DNA of 64,000 bases from Candidatus Zhuqueibacterota bacterium. Its GTDB lineage: Bacteria; Zhuqueibacterota; Zhuqueibacteria; Zhuqueibacterales; Zhuqueibacteraceae. A program made the position numbers and the translations under genes. Numbering within the stretch: position 1 is the stretch's first letter; the number at the start of each line of letters is the position of its first letter. This document shows, in pieces, positions 42,925-51,246 of the stretch. Below the pieces are notes generated by a model, which saw only the letters and a list, made by a program, of their open reading frames with translations, made no database searches and had not been told where the DNA came from. The stretch spans positions 1-64,000 of the forward strand of contig JAKEEU010000040.1 in the NCBI GenBank assembly GCA_022616415.1. Direction: 5' to 3'.

Positions 42925-43936
42925 CATGAATCTCAAAACACCCGTCATCCTTTTTCCTGATGTTGATCTTGTTGTCGAGAAAGCGCTTGATGACTTCGAT
43001 ATTGGTTTTGGTGTGCAAAGAAATGCCGGGCGTGGTAAAGGAGCCGCCGCCATTGAGAGCGAGGTACAAGAGAACCTGGTTGGCCAAATGCTCGTCCAGC
43101 GCGGCGTTGCTCAAGCGAAAGCTGAGAAACGCGTCGCAAGCTTCGGCGGCCACTTGCTCGGCGGGTTTGCCGCGCTGCCCAAACGCGGTGAAAAGATACG
43201 TGCGTGTGCCGTAGCGCACGCGAATCATCACCACGTTTCCCGGTCCGGGCGAATCCGCGATCTCGCTGATTTTAATCTTGGCCGCAGCCCAGCCCAGCCG
43301 CTGCTGCACGGCATTGCGCTCTCTTTCCGCGATGGCGGCCGGCAGCCAGGAGAGCAAAATTTCTCCATCGGCGGTGTTCGGTTCGCCGCGCTGGTGCAAA
43401 GAAAATTTTTGTTCGCTTGGGCTTAGCGGCTGGATCGTCGCCACAACCTCGCCGCCACCCACCGGATAGAAACCGTGCTTGCGGATCTGTATCTCCGCCG
43501 AGAAACCGATCTGTTGCAGCAACGGCAAAAAGCTGTCGCGGAAAAATTCATAAGGCGGAGCGCCGGGATTGTGAGTGCCGCCGCGCACGGTTACAACCGA
43601 TGGCGCGGACGCAAAGGATAGTATAGGCAGCACGGTCTGAATGACCTGCATGCTGGAGCCGGCGGTTGGAATATTAAAAAAATAATTTCCCGGCCGAATC
43701 GTTTCCGGAACGAATTCGAGCGTGAGCGATTGCAGCACGTTGCCCTTGCACCTGGCTCCGGAAATCTCCGCTGCCGCGGAGACGCATGCCAAATGCTGAT
43801 GCCGAAGCCCGGGCTTGCGGCGCTTCTTGCGAATGTTGACGATGCGAAACGGCTTGCCGGTTGCTGCGCTCAACGACAGCGCCGTACGCAGAATCTGGCC
43901 GCCGCCTTCGCCGAGCCGGCCGTCGATTTGTATCAT
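42905..43936 (-). CDS. rtcA: RNA 3'-terminal phosphate cyclase
   Basis: The 343-residue protein has the family start IDGRLGEGGGQILRTALSLS, RGGTHNPGAPPYEFFRDSFL, HGFYPVGGGEV and the catalytic His283 in DEHLANQVLLYLALNG. RtcA converts RNA 3'-phosphate to 2',3'-cyclic phosphate using ATP. In Enterobacteria it is paired with the ligase RtcB under RtcR control; neither is adjacent here, although a sigma-54-type regulator gene lies next to it. The last five residues come from the flanking repeat. Confidence 0.93.
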   Translation of the reverse strand: MIQIDGRLGEGGGQILRTALSLSAATGKPFRIVNIRKKRRKPGLRHQHLACVSAAAEISGARCKGNVLQSLTLEFVPETIRPGNYFFNIPTAGSSMQVIQTVLPILSFASAPSVVTVRGGTHNPGAPPYEFFRDSFLPLLQQIGFSAEIQIRKHGFYPVGGGEVVATIQPLSPSEQKFSLHQRGEPNTADGEILLSWLPAAIAERERNAVQQRLGWAAAKIKISEIADSPGPGNVVMIRVRYGTRTYLFTAFGQRGKPAEQVAAEACDAFLSFRLSNAALDEHLANQVLLYLALNGGGSFTTPGISLHTKTNIEVIKRFLDNKINIRKKDDGCFEIHVSRLAG

Positions 43937-44226
43937 AGCGAATCCACCTACCTCGTTTGCTTCCTGCTATGGTTTTTCTACCAGAATAAAAATAATGAAT
44001 GGCGGGGGAATATGCAAGGGATGATTTTGGAAATGGAATTTTTCTATGAAACGGCTCACGATGATGTTGGCGAAAACAAAAAACCCGCGCCAGCTCAAAA
44101 TGAGCAAACGCGGGTTGTAATTTTGTATCACTAAAGTATCTCAACCAAATGAGTTTTTTGGTTTCCACCTGTCCATCCGATTCGAAACGATAGGCCTGCA
44201 GACGAGCCGCCTCAGGTGCTGCGGCG
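43937..44226. other. Intergenic region holding the terminator of the regulator gene
   Basis: Apart from the terminator at 44082-44116 there is no gene or other recognisable signal. Confidence 0.35.
44082..44116 (-). terminator. Intrinsic terminator downstream of the NtrC-type regulator
   Basis: AACCCGCG and CGCGGGTT enclose a smaller GCTC/GAGC hairpin. On the minus strand the stem is followed by TTTTTTGTTTTC. Confidence 0.65.
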
Positions 44227-45711
44227 CTACTTCACCATCGGCAACCCGTACTTCTTCGCCTTGCGATAAATCGTGGCGCGCCCGATGCCGAGCTTTTTCG
44301 CCGTCTGCGAGATGTTGCCGCCGTTTTCCAGCAAAGCGTTGCGCAGCGCGTCTTCTTCGAGCTTCTCAATCCAACTCGATAGCGTGTTGTCGGATTCGTA
44401 AATTTTCTTTTCGCCGATGGCGCGCACGCTGTTGGGCAAATCCTTCGGCGCGATCTCGCGCGTGCTCGCCAGCACCACGGCGCGCTCGATGCAGTTCTCC
44501 AGCTCGCGCACGTTGCCGGGCCAGTTGTACGCCATCAGCAGCTCGAGCGCATCCGGCGCGATACCTTCGAGTTCTTTGTTTTCCTGCTTGGCGTATTTGT
44601 CAAGAAAGTGCGCTGCCAGCAAGGGAATGTCTTCTTTGCGCTCCCGCAGCGGCGGCAGCTTGATCGGAAATACCGAAATACGGTAATAAAGATCCTCGCG
44701 AAACTCGCCGGTTTTGATGGCTTCTTCGAGGTCTTTGTTCGTGGCCGAGATCACGCGCACGTCCACTTTCACCATTTCATTGCCGCCGACGCGCTCAAAC
44801 TCACGCTCTTGCAGAATGCGAAGCACCTTCGCCTGCGTGGCTTGCGTCATCAAGCCGATTTCATCGAGAAAGATGCTGCCGCCGTTGGCAACCTCGAATT
44901 TGCCGACCCGGCGGCCGGTGGCGCCGGTGAACGAGCCTTTCTCGTGGCCGAACAATTCGCTTTCCAGCAGCGATTCCGGCAGCGCCGAGCAGTTGACCGG
45001 GATAAACGGCTTGGCGCTGCGCAACGAGCTATGATAATGAATGGCGCGCGCGATCAGCTCCTTGCCGGTGCCGCTTTCGCCTTGAATCAGCACGGTGACG
45101 TTGCTGTTGACGACTTTTTCGAGCGCGCGAAAAACCTCCTGCATCTTGCCGGACTGGCCGATGATGTTTTTGAATTGGAATTTGCTGCGCAGCTCGGAGC
45201 GCAGGGTGTCAATCTCCTGCTTGAGCGAGCTGGTGGTGAGGGCGTTGCGGACGGTGACCAGCAGCCGGTCGCTGGCAAACGGCTTGGTGATGAAATCGTA
45301 CGCGCCGAGCTTCATCGACTGCACGGCTTTTTCTATGGTGCCGTGCGCCGACATCATCACCACCGGAATGCGCGGCTCCTCGTCGCGAATGCGCTTGAGG
45401 GTCTCGATGCCGTCGATGCCCGGCATTTGGATATCGAGCAGGATAAGATCCGGCACAAATTCGCGGATGACTTTCAAGCACGCTTCGCCGCTGTTGGCGA
45501 CCTCGATCTCGTATTCCTTCTCCTTGCGCAAATTGATCTCGATCATTTTGCAAATATTTTTGTCATCATCGACCACAAAGATGGAATATTTTTTGGAGCG
45601 GCCGGACTTGGCCGCATCGGCGTCGGCAACAACGGCGTTTGGCTCGTTCGGCGCCGGCGAATCCGCCAGCTCGTCAATAAATTCTGACGGGGTGTTATAG
45701 CTTTCTTCCAT
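44227..45711 (-). CDS. Sigma-54-dependent response regulator (NtrC family)
   Basis: The 494-residue protein has a 40-residue N-terminal extension, then a receiver domain with DDD near 48-50 and the phosphorylated Asp93 (LILLDIQMPG). A sigma-54 AAA+ domain follows, with Walker A GESGTGKE, GSFTGA (the sigma-54 contact loop, Ser for the usual Ala), FLDEIG and the arginine finger region. A C-terminal Fis-type helix-turn-helix (GGNISQTAKKLGIGRATIYR) binds enhancer DNA. No sensor kinase is adjacent, so it is an orphan in this window. It could control rtcA next door, as RtcR does in E. coli, but its receiver is not an RtcR sensor domain. Confidence 0.92.
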   Translation of the reverse strand: MEESYNTPSEFIDELADSPAPNEPNAVVADADAAKSGRSKKYSIFVVDDDKNICKMIEINLRKEKEYEIEVANSGEACLKVIREFVPDLILLDIQMPGIDGIETLKRIRDEEPRIPVVMMSAHGTIEKAVQSMKLGAYDFITKPFASDRLLVTVRNALTTSSLKQEIDTLRSELRSKFQFKNIIGQSGKMQEVFRALEKVVNSNVTVLIQGESGTGKELIARAIHYHSSLRSAKPFIPVNCSALPESLLESELFGHEKGSFTGATGRRVGKFEVANGGSIFLDEIGLMTQATQAKVLRILQEREFERVGGNEMVKVDVRVISATNKDLEEAIKTGEFREDLYYRISVFPIKLPPLRERKEDIPLLAAHFLDKYAKQENKELEGIAPDALELLMAYNWPGNVRELENCIERAVVLASTREIAPKDLPNSVRAIGEKKIYESDNTLSSWIEKLEEDALRNALLENGGNISQTAKKLGIGRATIYRKAKKYGLPMVK

Positions 45712-45922
45712 AAGGCATTATCTCGTCAACTGAGTCTTCTCAAGGAGCCAGCCAAAAACTGTTGAAATATTTGAGAGGCAACCCCGCCGCGGCGCGCCCA
45801 ACGAGCGTCACCTGCAGGCATTGCCTGATGATTTGCCAATTTCAGCTCAAATTGAAAAATACAAAACTGCAAAGAGAATCGCAAGGTTTTTTTCGGGAAT
45901 AAGGCTTTTGAAAATTTGCTGG
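45712..45922. other. Intergenic region
   Basis: No gene is seen. It contains part of a CCCCGCCGCGGCG motif like that at 32907. Confidence 0.3.
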
Positions 45923-47041
45923 TTACGATGGTGCAAACTTTTTGCAGCGTAGCGCCGCGAGCAAAGCCGGGAAAAAAACCGGCTCAACCTCGAACGTGGT
46001 TTCCAATGTGAAAATCGGCAACGCCGTTTCGGCAGTAATCAGCTTTGCCAGCTTCACGGCGTCTTTGGCCGTGGTCAAAACATAGCGGGCGCCGCAGGTT
46101 TTGAATGCCGTGGCGATGAGACGAAAATCTTTCTCGTCGTAGCGATAATGATCGCCGAAAGCCAGCTCGCCCCGAACGCGCGCGCCGTGCGCCTCCACCA
46201 ATCGCCGAAAGCGCTCGGGACGGGCAATGCCGCAGACGAGCAGCACGGGTTGATCTTTGACAAAATCCAGCGGCAAGGTTTCGCCGGGGTTATTGGGCGG
46301 CAGCCCCCGCCAGTTTGCTGCTTGCAATTTGCCTAAAAAAAATGCCGCGCCGGTGTAACGACGGCAATGCTCGATAAGCTGTTGCGATGACGTTTCGTCA
46401 GTTTTGCCACTTTCATTTATAATAATAAACTCAGCGCGGCGCAATGCGGAACCGGGTTCGCGCAGCATGATTCCCGGCGACGACCACGCATTGCTCAAAG
46501 GCGTCATTGTATCGAGCATAACAATATCGATATCTCGGTACAACTGCCGGTGTTGAAAACCGTCATCGACGAGAATGACATCCGGCACAAAGCGCTCGAC
46601 CGCAGCGCGTGCGGCATTTAGTTTTTTGCGATCAATGACAACCGGAATGCCTTCGCAAGCTTGCGCCATCAGCAGCGGCTCATCGCCGGCTTCGGCAATG
46701 CCGGCGAGAATTTGCTTGCCGTCGCTCACCACAACCAAGCCACTTTTCTCGCGTCGATAACCGCGCGCGACGATGGCGGCTTTCCAACCCTGATCACGCA
46801 GCGCCGTGGCAAGAAAAATTGTCAAAGGCGTTTTGCCGGTGCCGCCCATGCTGAGATTGCCGATGCTGATGACCCCGACTTCCTTTAATTGTCCGTTAAA
46901 GGGAAGTCGGGGCAGTTTTGTGCTCTTGAAAATGCCGTGATCGTAGCAAAAGTTTCTGATGGCGACGATGGTACGATAGAGCCAAAGTAGCGGAAGAAAT
47001 ATCGTTAGGAGCCATCTAAATTTTGCTAACGAATAAGTCAT
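45923..47041 (-). CDS. lpxK: Tetraacyldisaccharide 4'-kinase with an in-frame palindromic insert
   Basis: The 372-residue inner-membrane kinase adds the 4'-phosphate to the lipid A precursor. It has an N-terminal membrane helix (LLTIFLPLLWLYRTIVAI), a P-loop at 61-72 (GNLSMGGTGKTP), VSRGYRR-like VARGYRREKSG, DDGFQHRQLYRDID and the C-terminal GIARPERFRR. Residues 44-57 (PRLPFNGQLKEVGV), between the conserved KSTKLP and VISIGN, are encoded by a 40-base palindrome and are about 12 residues more than I expect from E. coli LpxK. The gene is part of a same-strand lipid A and membrane-lipid cluster with lpxB and an acyltransferase. Confidence 0.93.
   Translation of the reverse strand: MTYSLAKFRWLLTIFLPLLWLYRTIVAIRNFCYDHGIFKSTKLPRLPFNGQLKEVGVISIGNLSMGGTGKTPLTIFLATALRDQGWKAAIVARGYRREKSGLVVVSDGKQILAGIAEAGDEPLLMAQACEGIPVVIDRKKLNAARAAVERFVPDVILVDDGFQHRQLYRDIDIVMLDTMTPLSNAWSSPGIMLREPGSALRRAEFIIINESGKTDETSSQQLIEHCRRYTGAAFFLGKLQAANWRGLPPNNPGETLPLDFVKDQPVLLVCGIARPERFRRLVEAHGARVRGELAFGDHYRYDEKDFRLIATAFKTCGARYVLTTAKDAVKLAKLITAETALPIFTLETTFEVEPVFFPALLAALRCKKFAPS
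46873..46912. repeat. 40-bp palindromic element inside the lpxK coding sequence
   Basis: CCCCGACTTCCTTTAA (46873-46888) pairs with TTAAAGGGAAGTCGGGG (46896-46912) around TTGTCCG, with one bulged base. It is read in frame as residues 44-57 of LpxK. A diverged half copy is at 20905-20920. Confidence 0.75.
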
Positions 47042-47105
47042 TGATATTTATCGGTCGCGACAAAAACGTTGCGTTAAGTTTAATTCTTTTCATTTGATGA
47101 TTACG

Positions 47106-48272
47106 TTAATAGGCTAAATAAATCTCATGGGATTTTGCTTCTCCATGGTCAGTCGATGCCCACATTCTAATCATGGCACGATTTGGTATGCGAATGCGAT
47201 ACTTATGGAGCAAAAGCTCATATCGATACGGCGCCTTTGGTTCCAAATATATTGGATCGGGAAGCCGTATCGTGACCAACTCTTGCAAATCAAGTTGTCG
47301 ATTCAGGCTATTCTTACTTCTGCTCAGAATATCAGGCATTTCGATGATAGGCATTTCTACGGTAGGCATTTCTATTGTGTACAAACCTGCATTTTTTATT
47401 TCTATAGCTTGGGGAATGCTCCTCATTATTATTATCAAATCTTCAACAGTTACTATTTCAATACCTATTTCATTCAATATAATAGGTTCATCTGATTTGT
47501 TAAAAAGCGTAATATCAAAACTCGGGTCTGCATTAGTTGTATGCGTTGTTGATTGAAAACCTTGGCGACATTCCCGGCCGAAATGAATTTTAGGTGTAAG
47601 CGATTTTCGCGATTCTTTCCAGGAGGTATTGGTTGCCGCAATGGCGATGCTTGCAAAGGCCAATCGGCATGGATCCGAATCTTGTCTGATGCTCTTCGAT
47701 CTCGCTGTCTGAGAGTCGGTATAGGCTAAAAACTTGGGTATATCTTGCTCGTTTAAATTTTCCAGCGCAATCTGCGAACAACCGAGATCATAGGCGGTTT
47801 TGTAATCTTTGTCATACCCCAGCGCTTGATAAAATGCCGCTGCAAAACTGATAGCAGCCTCATCGCTAATGGCTTTAGACATTCCCACGACATGCTCGAT
47901 ATGCTCGGCGATGGCCCGCGCTTGTGGCTCGGAATAACAGGCGTTGAGGACGACACAACGAATGTCATCTTTGAGTATGGAGAAGAGTTGGCTCAACGCT
48001 TTCACCGAAACCGGGTGGCTATCACCGGTTTCGTCTTCCAAAAGGATTTCACTCGACAGGCTGCCGTGGCCGCTGAAGTGCACGATATTCGGTTTATAGC
48101 GCAGCAGATGGCCTTGCAAATCCGTGACGCGAACGGCCCATTGTTGCTCGATCTCGTACTTGTCGCGGAATTCCGTCTGGCGGAGTTTTTCGTCGATGGC
48201 GCGAATTTCCTGATCGAGCCGTAGTCGCGCGGTGTCGGAAGGATTAGCGGCGAGGAACAAAATCTTGAGCAT
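47106..48272 (-). CDS. CHAT-domain protein with an unknown beta-rich C-terminus
   Basis: The 388-residue soluble protein begins MLKILFLAANPSDTARLRLD and has an N-terminal CHAT domain (about 1-190), with His69 in VHFSGHGS and Cys112 in VVLNACYSE. Both catalytic residues are present. The C-terminal half (about 205-388) is more AT-rich, contains a small tandem EMPTVEMPIIEMP repeat and has no family I can name. It may be the sensor or the proteolytic target part. The gene sits between lpxK and a lysophospholipid acyltransferase, with a MITE-like repeat upstream, so it looks inserted in the lipid A cluster. GGGAGG precedes the ATG. Confidence 0.85.
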   Translation of the reverse strand: MLKILFLAANPSDTARLRLDQEIRAIDEKLRQTEFRDKYEIEQQWAVRVTDLQGHLLRYKPNIVHFSGHGSLSSEILLEDETGDSHPVSVKALSQLFSILKDDIRCVVLNACYSEPQARAIAEHIEHVVGMSKAISDEAAISFAAAFYQALGYDKDYKTAYDLGCSQIALENLNEQDIPKFLAYTDSQTARSKSIRQDSDPCRLAFASIAIAATNTSWKESRKSLTPKIHFGRECRQGFQSTTHTTNADPSFDITLFNKSDEPIILNEIGIEIVTVEDLIIIMRSIPQAIEIKNAGLYTIEMPTVEMPIIEMPDILSRSKNSLNRQLDLQELVTIRLPDPIYLEPKAPYRYELLLHKYRIRIPNRAMIRMWASTDHGEAKSHEIYLAY

Positions 48273-48320
48273 TGGGAGCCTCCCTGACCGAGTCGATATA
48301 ATGTCTCAATTATGGGGTAG

Positions 48321-48395
48321 TGTCATTCCGAACGAAGTGAGGAATCTTTAGCGACTGTGAGGCATGAAAGATTTCTCGCTGCGCTCGAAATGACA
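48321..48395. repeat. MITE-like TGTCATTC...GAAATGACA inverted repeat
   Basis: TGTCATTCCGAACGAAGTGA, then GGAATCTTT, is mirrored by AAAGATTTCTCGCTGCGCTC, then GAAATGACA, giving an imperfect inverted repeat of about 75 bases. Related copies or ends are at 49232-49303, 11300-11320 and 33021-33028. Confidence 0.7.
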
Positions 48396-48434
48396 TCTAC
48401 CTGTGACCAAGTGGTTACGCATCGATTTCCATTA

Positions 48435-49193
48435 TCATTGTTTTCTGTAGAAATAAAGCTCCGCGTATTTCTCCAATTCCAGCATCTTGCCTTCAACCAT
48501 CAAACGAAAATCCTCAAATGCCTCATCTTTCAGATCCGCCGGCACCGCGATCGGCTTGCCGTAAATCGCCACGGTTTTTGAGAACGGCAGCATGATGGTG
48601 AAATGATCCCAACTGTTGAAGCGAAACGGATAGGAGCAGGCAAACGTGAAGGGCAGCAGATACGCGCCGCTCTTTTGGGCGATGCCAATGGCGCCGGGCT
48701 TGAAAACGTGGCGCGGGCCTTTCGGGCCGTCCGGCATAATGGCGCAAACTTTCCCCTGCTTGAGCGCGCGAATCATCTCCACTGCCGCGCGTTGGGCCCC
48801 ACGTGTACTGGAGCCGCGAATGGTGCGATAGCCGAGCCGGTGCAGCATCTGCGCGATCATCTCGCCGTCGGCGTGCAGGCTCACCATTGCATGAATATTC
48901 TCGTAGCGATGCGTGAAAATGGGAATCAAAATCTTGCCGTGCCAGATGCAGTAAATGAACGGCTTGTTGTTGTCGCGCAGCCACTCAAAATGCTCGTGGC
49001 CAACGTAACGAATGCGCGTGAGATAACCGAGCAAAAGAATAAAGAACCAGCCGAGACGGGTGGCGAGCCAAAAGATAATACGCTTTTTGAATGGCGGTCG
49101 AGAAGAGCCGTCATCTTCTTTTGATAGCGGCTTTGCTATTTCGGCCTGTGCATCGGATAACAGCGCAAAAGTTGTCAAATTTTCACGGCTCAT
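48435..49193 (-). CDS. Lysophospholipid acyltransferase-like protein (DUF374)
   Basis: The 252-residue protein has an N-terminal membrane segment (WLATRLGWFFILLLGYLTRI) and the DUF374 acyltransferase core: FIYCIWHGKILIPIF, SLHADGEMIAQMLHRLGY, RGSSTRGAQRA and AIMPDGPKGPRHVFKPGAI. It is probably a membrane-bound acyltransferase acting on lipid A or phospholipid. In related bacteria DUF374 genes often lie with lpxK and kdtA, and here it lies between lpxB and lpxK, which supports a role in lipid A assembly. Confidence 0.85.
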   Translation of the reverse strand: MSRENLTTFALLSDAQAEIAKPLSKEDDGSSRPPFKKRIIFWLATRLGWFFILLLGYLTRIRYVGHEHFEWLRDNNKPFIYCIWHGKILIPIFTHRYENIHAMVSLHADGEMIAQMLHRLGYRTIRGSSTRGAQRAAVEMIRALKQGKVCAIMPDGPKGPRHVFKPGAIGIAQKSGAYLLPFTFACSYPFRFNSWDHFTIMLPFSKTVAIYGKPIAVPADLKDEAFEDFRLMVEGKMLELEKYAELYFYRKQ

Positions 49194-49231
49194 GCTTCAT
49201 TATTTGTCACGTCAGTACAATAGAAATTCAA

Positions 49232-49303
49232 TGTCATTCTGGAAGAATCTTTTTTCAATGCAAGATCAGTGCTGATGCGCAAAAAGATTACCACGGAATG
49301 ACA
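49232..49303. repeat. MITE-like TGTCATTC...GAATGACA inverted repeat
   Basis: TGTCATTCTGGAAGAATCTT at the left and AAAAAGATT...GGAATGACA at the right form an imperfect inverted repeat of 72 bases between lpxB and the acyltransferase gene. Its left end is nearly the same as the one at 11300. Confidence 0.65.
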
Positions 49304-49323
49304 GTTCTCATAGGGAGTTTTAG

Positions 49324-50514
49324 TTACCCAATCGTTGCGGGTTCTCTTTCTTGCATATCTTCTCGCTCGCAAAGCTGCAGCGCCAACCCCGCCGCGCGCC
49401 AGCTTGCCCCTGGCGTGCCGAGTTTGGTCCGAACTTCGGCAAGGGCACTTTGAACTTCGGTACGATATTCATCATCCTTAATAAGCTTCGCCAAAATCGG
49501 CGCCACGCGTTCCGGAACAAAATCATGTTGAATAAATTCCGGAACAATTTGTCGACCAGCCACAACGTTGACCAGGCCGATATATGGCAGCTTGACGACG
49601 CGTTTGCCGATTTCATACGACAAGCGCGAGACGCGATAAACCACCGCGAGTGGCGTCTCAAAACAAGCCGTTTCCAAAGTCGCGGTGCCGGAGCAAACCA
49701 AGCAGGCGCTGCTGTCGCGCATGACTTCGTAGGTGGCATTCGCCACAAGATGAATGCCATCGTTTTTTATCAAAGTTCGATAAAACGCTTCCGGCAAAGT
49801 TGGCGCCATCGCCACGGCGATTTGCAAATCGGGAATCGTCTGCCGCAAAAGCTGCGCAGTGGCCATCATATCCGGCAGCAAGCGCTCAAGCTCTTGTCGC
49901 CGGCTTCCGGGCAAAAGTCCCAGCAGCGGGCGTGTGGCGGCGATTTGGTGGCGCGCAAAAAATTCGCCGGTGTTTAATTTGGGCCGAAGCTCCTCCAACA
50001 ACGGATGCCCGACGAACTCGGTTGGAATGCCGGCAGATTGGAAGAGCGGAACTTCAAACGGAAAGACGACAGCCATCTGATCGACGAGTCTCGCTATTTT
50101 CGGGATGCGCTTGGCGCCCCATGCCCACACTTGCGGCGCAATGTAGTAGAGAATTTTCGGCGGCTTCTCATAACGAGCGCGCAGCCGCGCGGCGAAACGC
50201 AAATTGAATCCCGGATAATCAATGAGAACGACGACTGCCGGCCGGCGGCGCGCCGCTTCGTCTTCGAGCGTGCGCATCACGCGGCGGAAAAAGCGCAAAT
50301 GCCGCAACACTTCCGTGAAGCCGATCACCGCCATGTCGCGAATGTGAAAGAGCAGATCCATGCCCGCAGCCTTCATGCCATCGCCGCCGATGCCGAAAAT
50401 TTCCGCCTCCGGCGCGAGCCTTTTCAGCTCGTGGACGAGGCCGGCGCCGTGCAAATCGCCGCTGGCCTCGCCGGCAACGATCAGCGCAACGAATTTGTTT
50501 TCTATACTGTTCAA
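49324..50514 (-). CDS. lpxB: Lipid-A-disaccharide synthase
   Basis: This GT-B glycosyltransferase condenses UDP-diacylglucosamine with lipid X. It has IVAGEASGDLHGAGLVHEL near the N-terminus, FGIGGDGMKAAGMDLLFH, YYIAPQVWAWGAKR, FPFEVPLFQ, LLPGSRRQELERLLP and VCSGTATLETACF. The open frame reaches an ATG at 50592. I prefer the TTG at 50514, because the extra 26 residues cover a dispersed intergenic repeat (50538-50564) and because E. coli LpxB has only about 12 residues before VAGE. No strong ribosome site is seen at either start. Confidence 0.9.
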   Translation of the reverse strand: MNSIENKFVALIVAGEASGDLHGAGLVHELKRLAPEAEIFGIGGDGMKAAGMDLLFHIRDMAVIGFTEVLRHLRFFRRVMRTLEDEAARRRPAVVVLIDYPGFNLRFAARLRARYEKPPKILYYIAPQVWAWGAKRIPKIARLVDQMAVVFPFEVPLFQSAGIPTEFVGHPLLEELRPKLNTGEFFARHQIAATRPLLGLLPGSRRQELERLLPDMMATAQLLRQTIPDLQIAVAMAPTLPEAFYRTLIKNDGIHLVANATYEVMRDSSACLVCSGTATLETACFETPLAVVYRVSRLSYEIGKRVVKLPYIGLVNVVAGRQIVPEFIQHDFVPERVAPILAKLIKDDEYRTEVQSALAEVRTKLGTPGASWRAAGLALQLCEREDMQEREPATIG

Positions 50515-50537
50515 TTTAATTTCGCGCCAAAGTACTT

Positions 50538-50564
50538 GCAACGAAAAGGGAACTGCAACGAAAA
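50538..50564 (-). repeat. TTTCGTTGC dispersed repeat, copy 2
   Basis: GCAACGAAAAGGGAACTGCA followed by ACGAAAA is the reverse complement of the motif at 41474-41499 and 63681-63706, with one or two changes. It lies just upstream of the proposed lpxB start. Confidence 0.65.
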
Positions 50565-50658
50565 AAAGCTGCAGACTCGCAAGAATCGCCAATCATGCTT
50601 TAAAACATGCAAAATATCCGTTGGTCTTAATTCATCCGTTGGCGTTTTTTCAAAGATA

Positions 50659-51243
50659 TTAATTCGCCGCGCCGAGTTTCCAGCGCAAAAAGATCGCCGT
50701 CGTGACCAGAAAAAAGCTGAGCAGCGTGTTCTTTTCAATTTTCAAAGCGCGGCCAAGCGGCATTCCCGAGACACGTTGAGCATTGTAAGGTCGCAGCCGG
50801 GGAATAAAGCGCGGCACGGCTTGCAAATATTTTTCGTAAATTTGGCCGAAGTGCTGGCGCAAGCGCTCTTCTTCCAGAGAAACGATCAGGCTGTATTGCA
50901 CGCCGAAAAGCGCAGTAAAAAGAAAGAGCATCCACGGCATCCACGCCCAGGCCATGAGGCAAAGGCCGAGGCTCAAAAGAAAATTGCCGAGATAAAGCGG
51001 GTTGCGCACGTAGGCGAATGGCCCGTGCGTAATCAGCTCGGCGCCGGCGCCGGGCTTGCCCGTGGTTCTTGTGGCGCCGCCGGCATGGCGCACGGCCCAA
51101 ACCCGCAAGCTTTCGCCGAGCAGAGCCGGCGTCAAACCTCCGGCCAGGCTTGCCGGCGAAGGATCCGCCCAGATCAATATCGCCAACAACAACGGGATCG
51201 GCGTGTAACTGCGATAATTAAAAAAGAGCGTTCTTAAATCCAT
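50659..51243 (-). CDS. Isoprenylcysteine methyltransferase-like membrane protein (ICMT/PEMT family)
   Basis: The 194-residue membrane protein has four or five hydrophobic segments and the family core LITHGPFAYVRNPLYLGNFL, followed by SLEEERLRQHFGQIYEKYLQ. These mark the SAM-dependent ICMT/PEMT-type methyltransferases. The substrate in bacteria is mostly unknown. It lies 3 bases after the SDR gene, so the two are in one operon with lpxB downstream. Confidence 0.8.
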   Translation of the reverse strand: MDLRTLFFNYRSYTPIPLLLAILIWADPSPASLAGGLTPALLGESLRVWAVRHAGGATRTTGKPGAGAELITHGPFAYVRNPLYLGNFLLSLGLCLMAWAWMPWMLFLFTALFGVQYSLIVSLEEERLRQHFGQIYEKYLQAVPRFIPRLRPYNAQRVSGMPLGRALKIEKNTLLSFFLVTTAIFLRWKLGAAN

Positions 51244-51246
51244 TCT

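Noticed and set aside
44608..45687. Plus-strand open frame of 359 codons opposite the NtrC-type regulator
   Set aside because: The regulator frame carries all expected motifs; the antisense frame is a composition by-product.
44227..45711. The sigma-54 regulator as RtcR, the activator of rtcA
   Set aside because: It has a response-regulator receiver domain with a phosphorylatable Asp, not the RtcR N-terminal ligand domain, although it is next to rtcA.
47127..47556. Overlapping plus-strand frames opposite the CHAT gene
   Set aside because: They are AT-rich antisense frames with no start signal; the CHAT frame has a ribosome site and intact catalytic residues.
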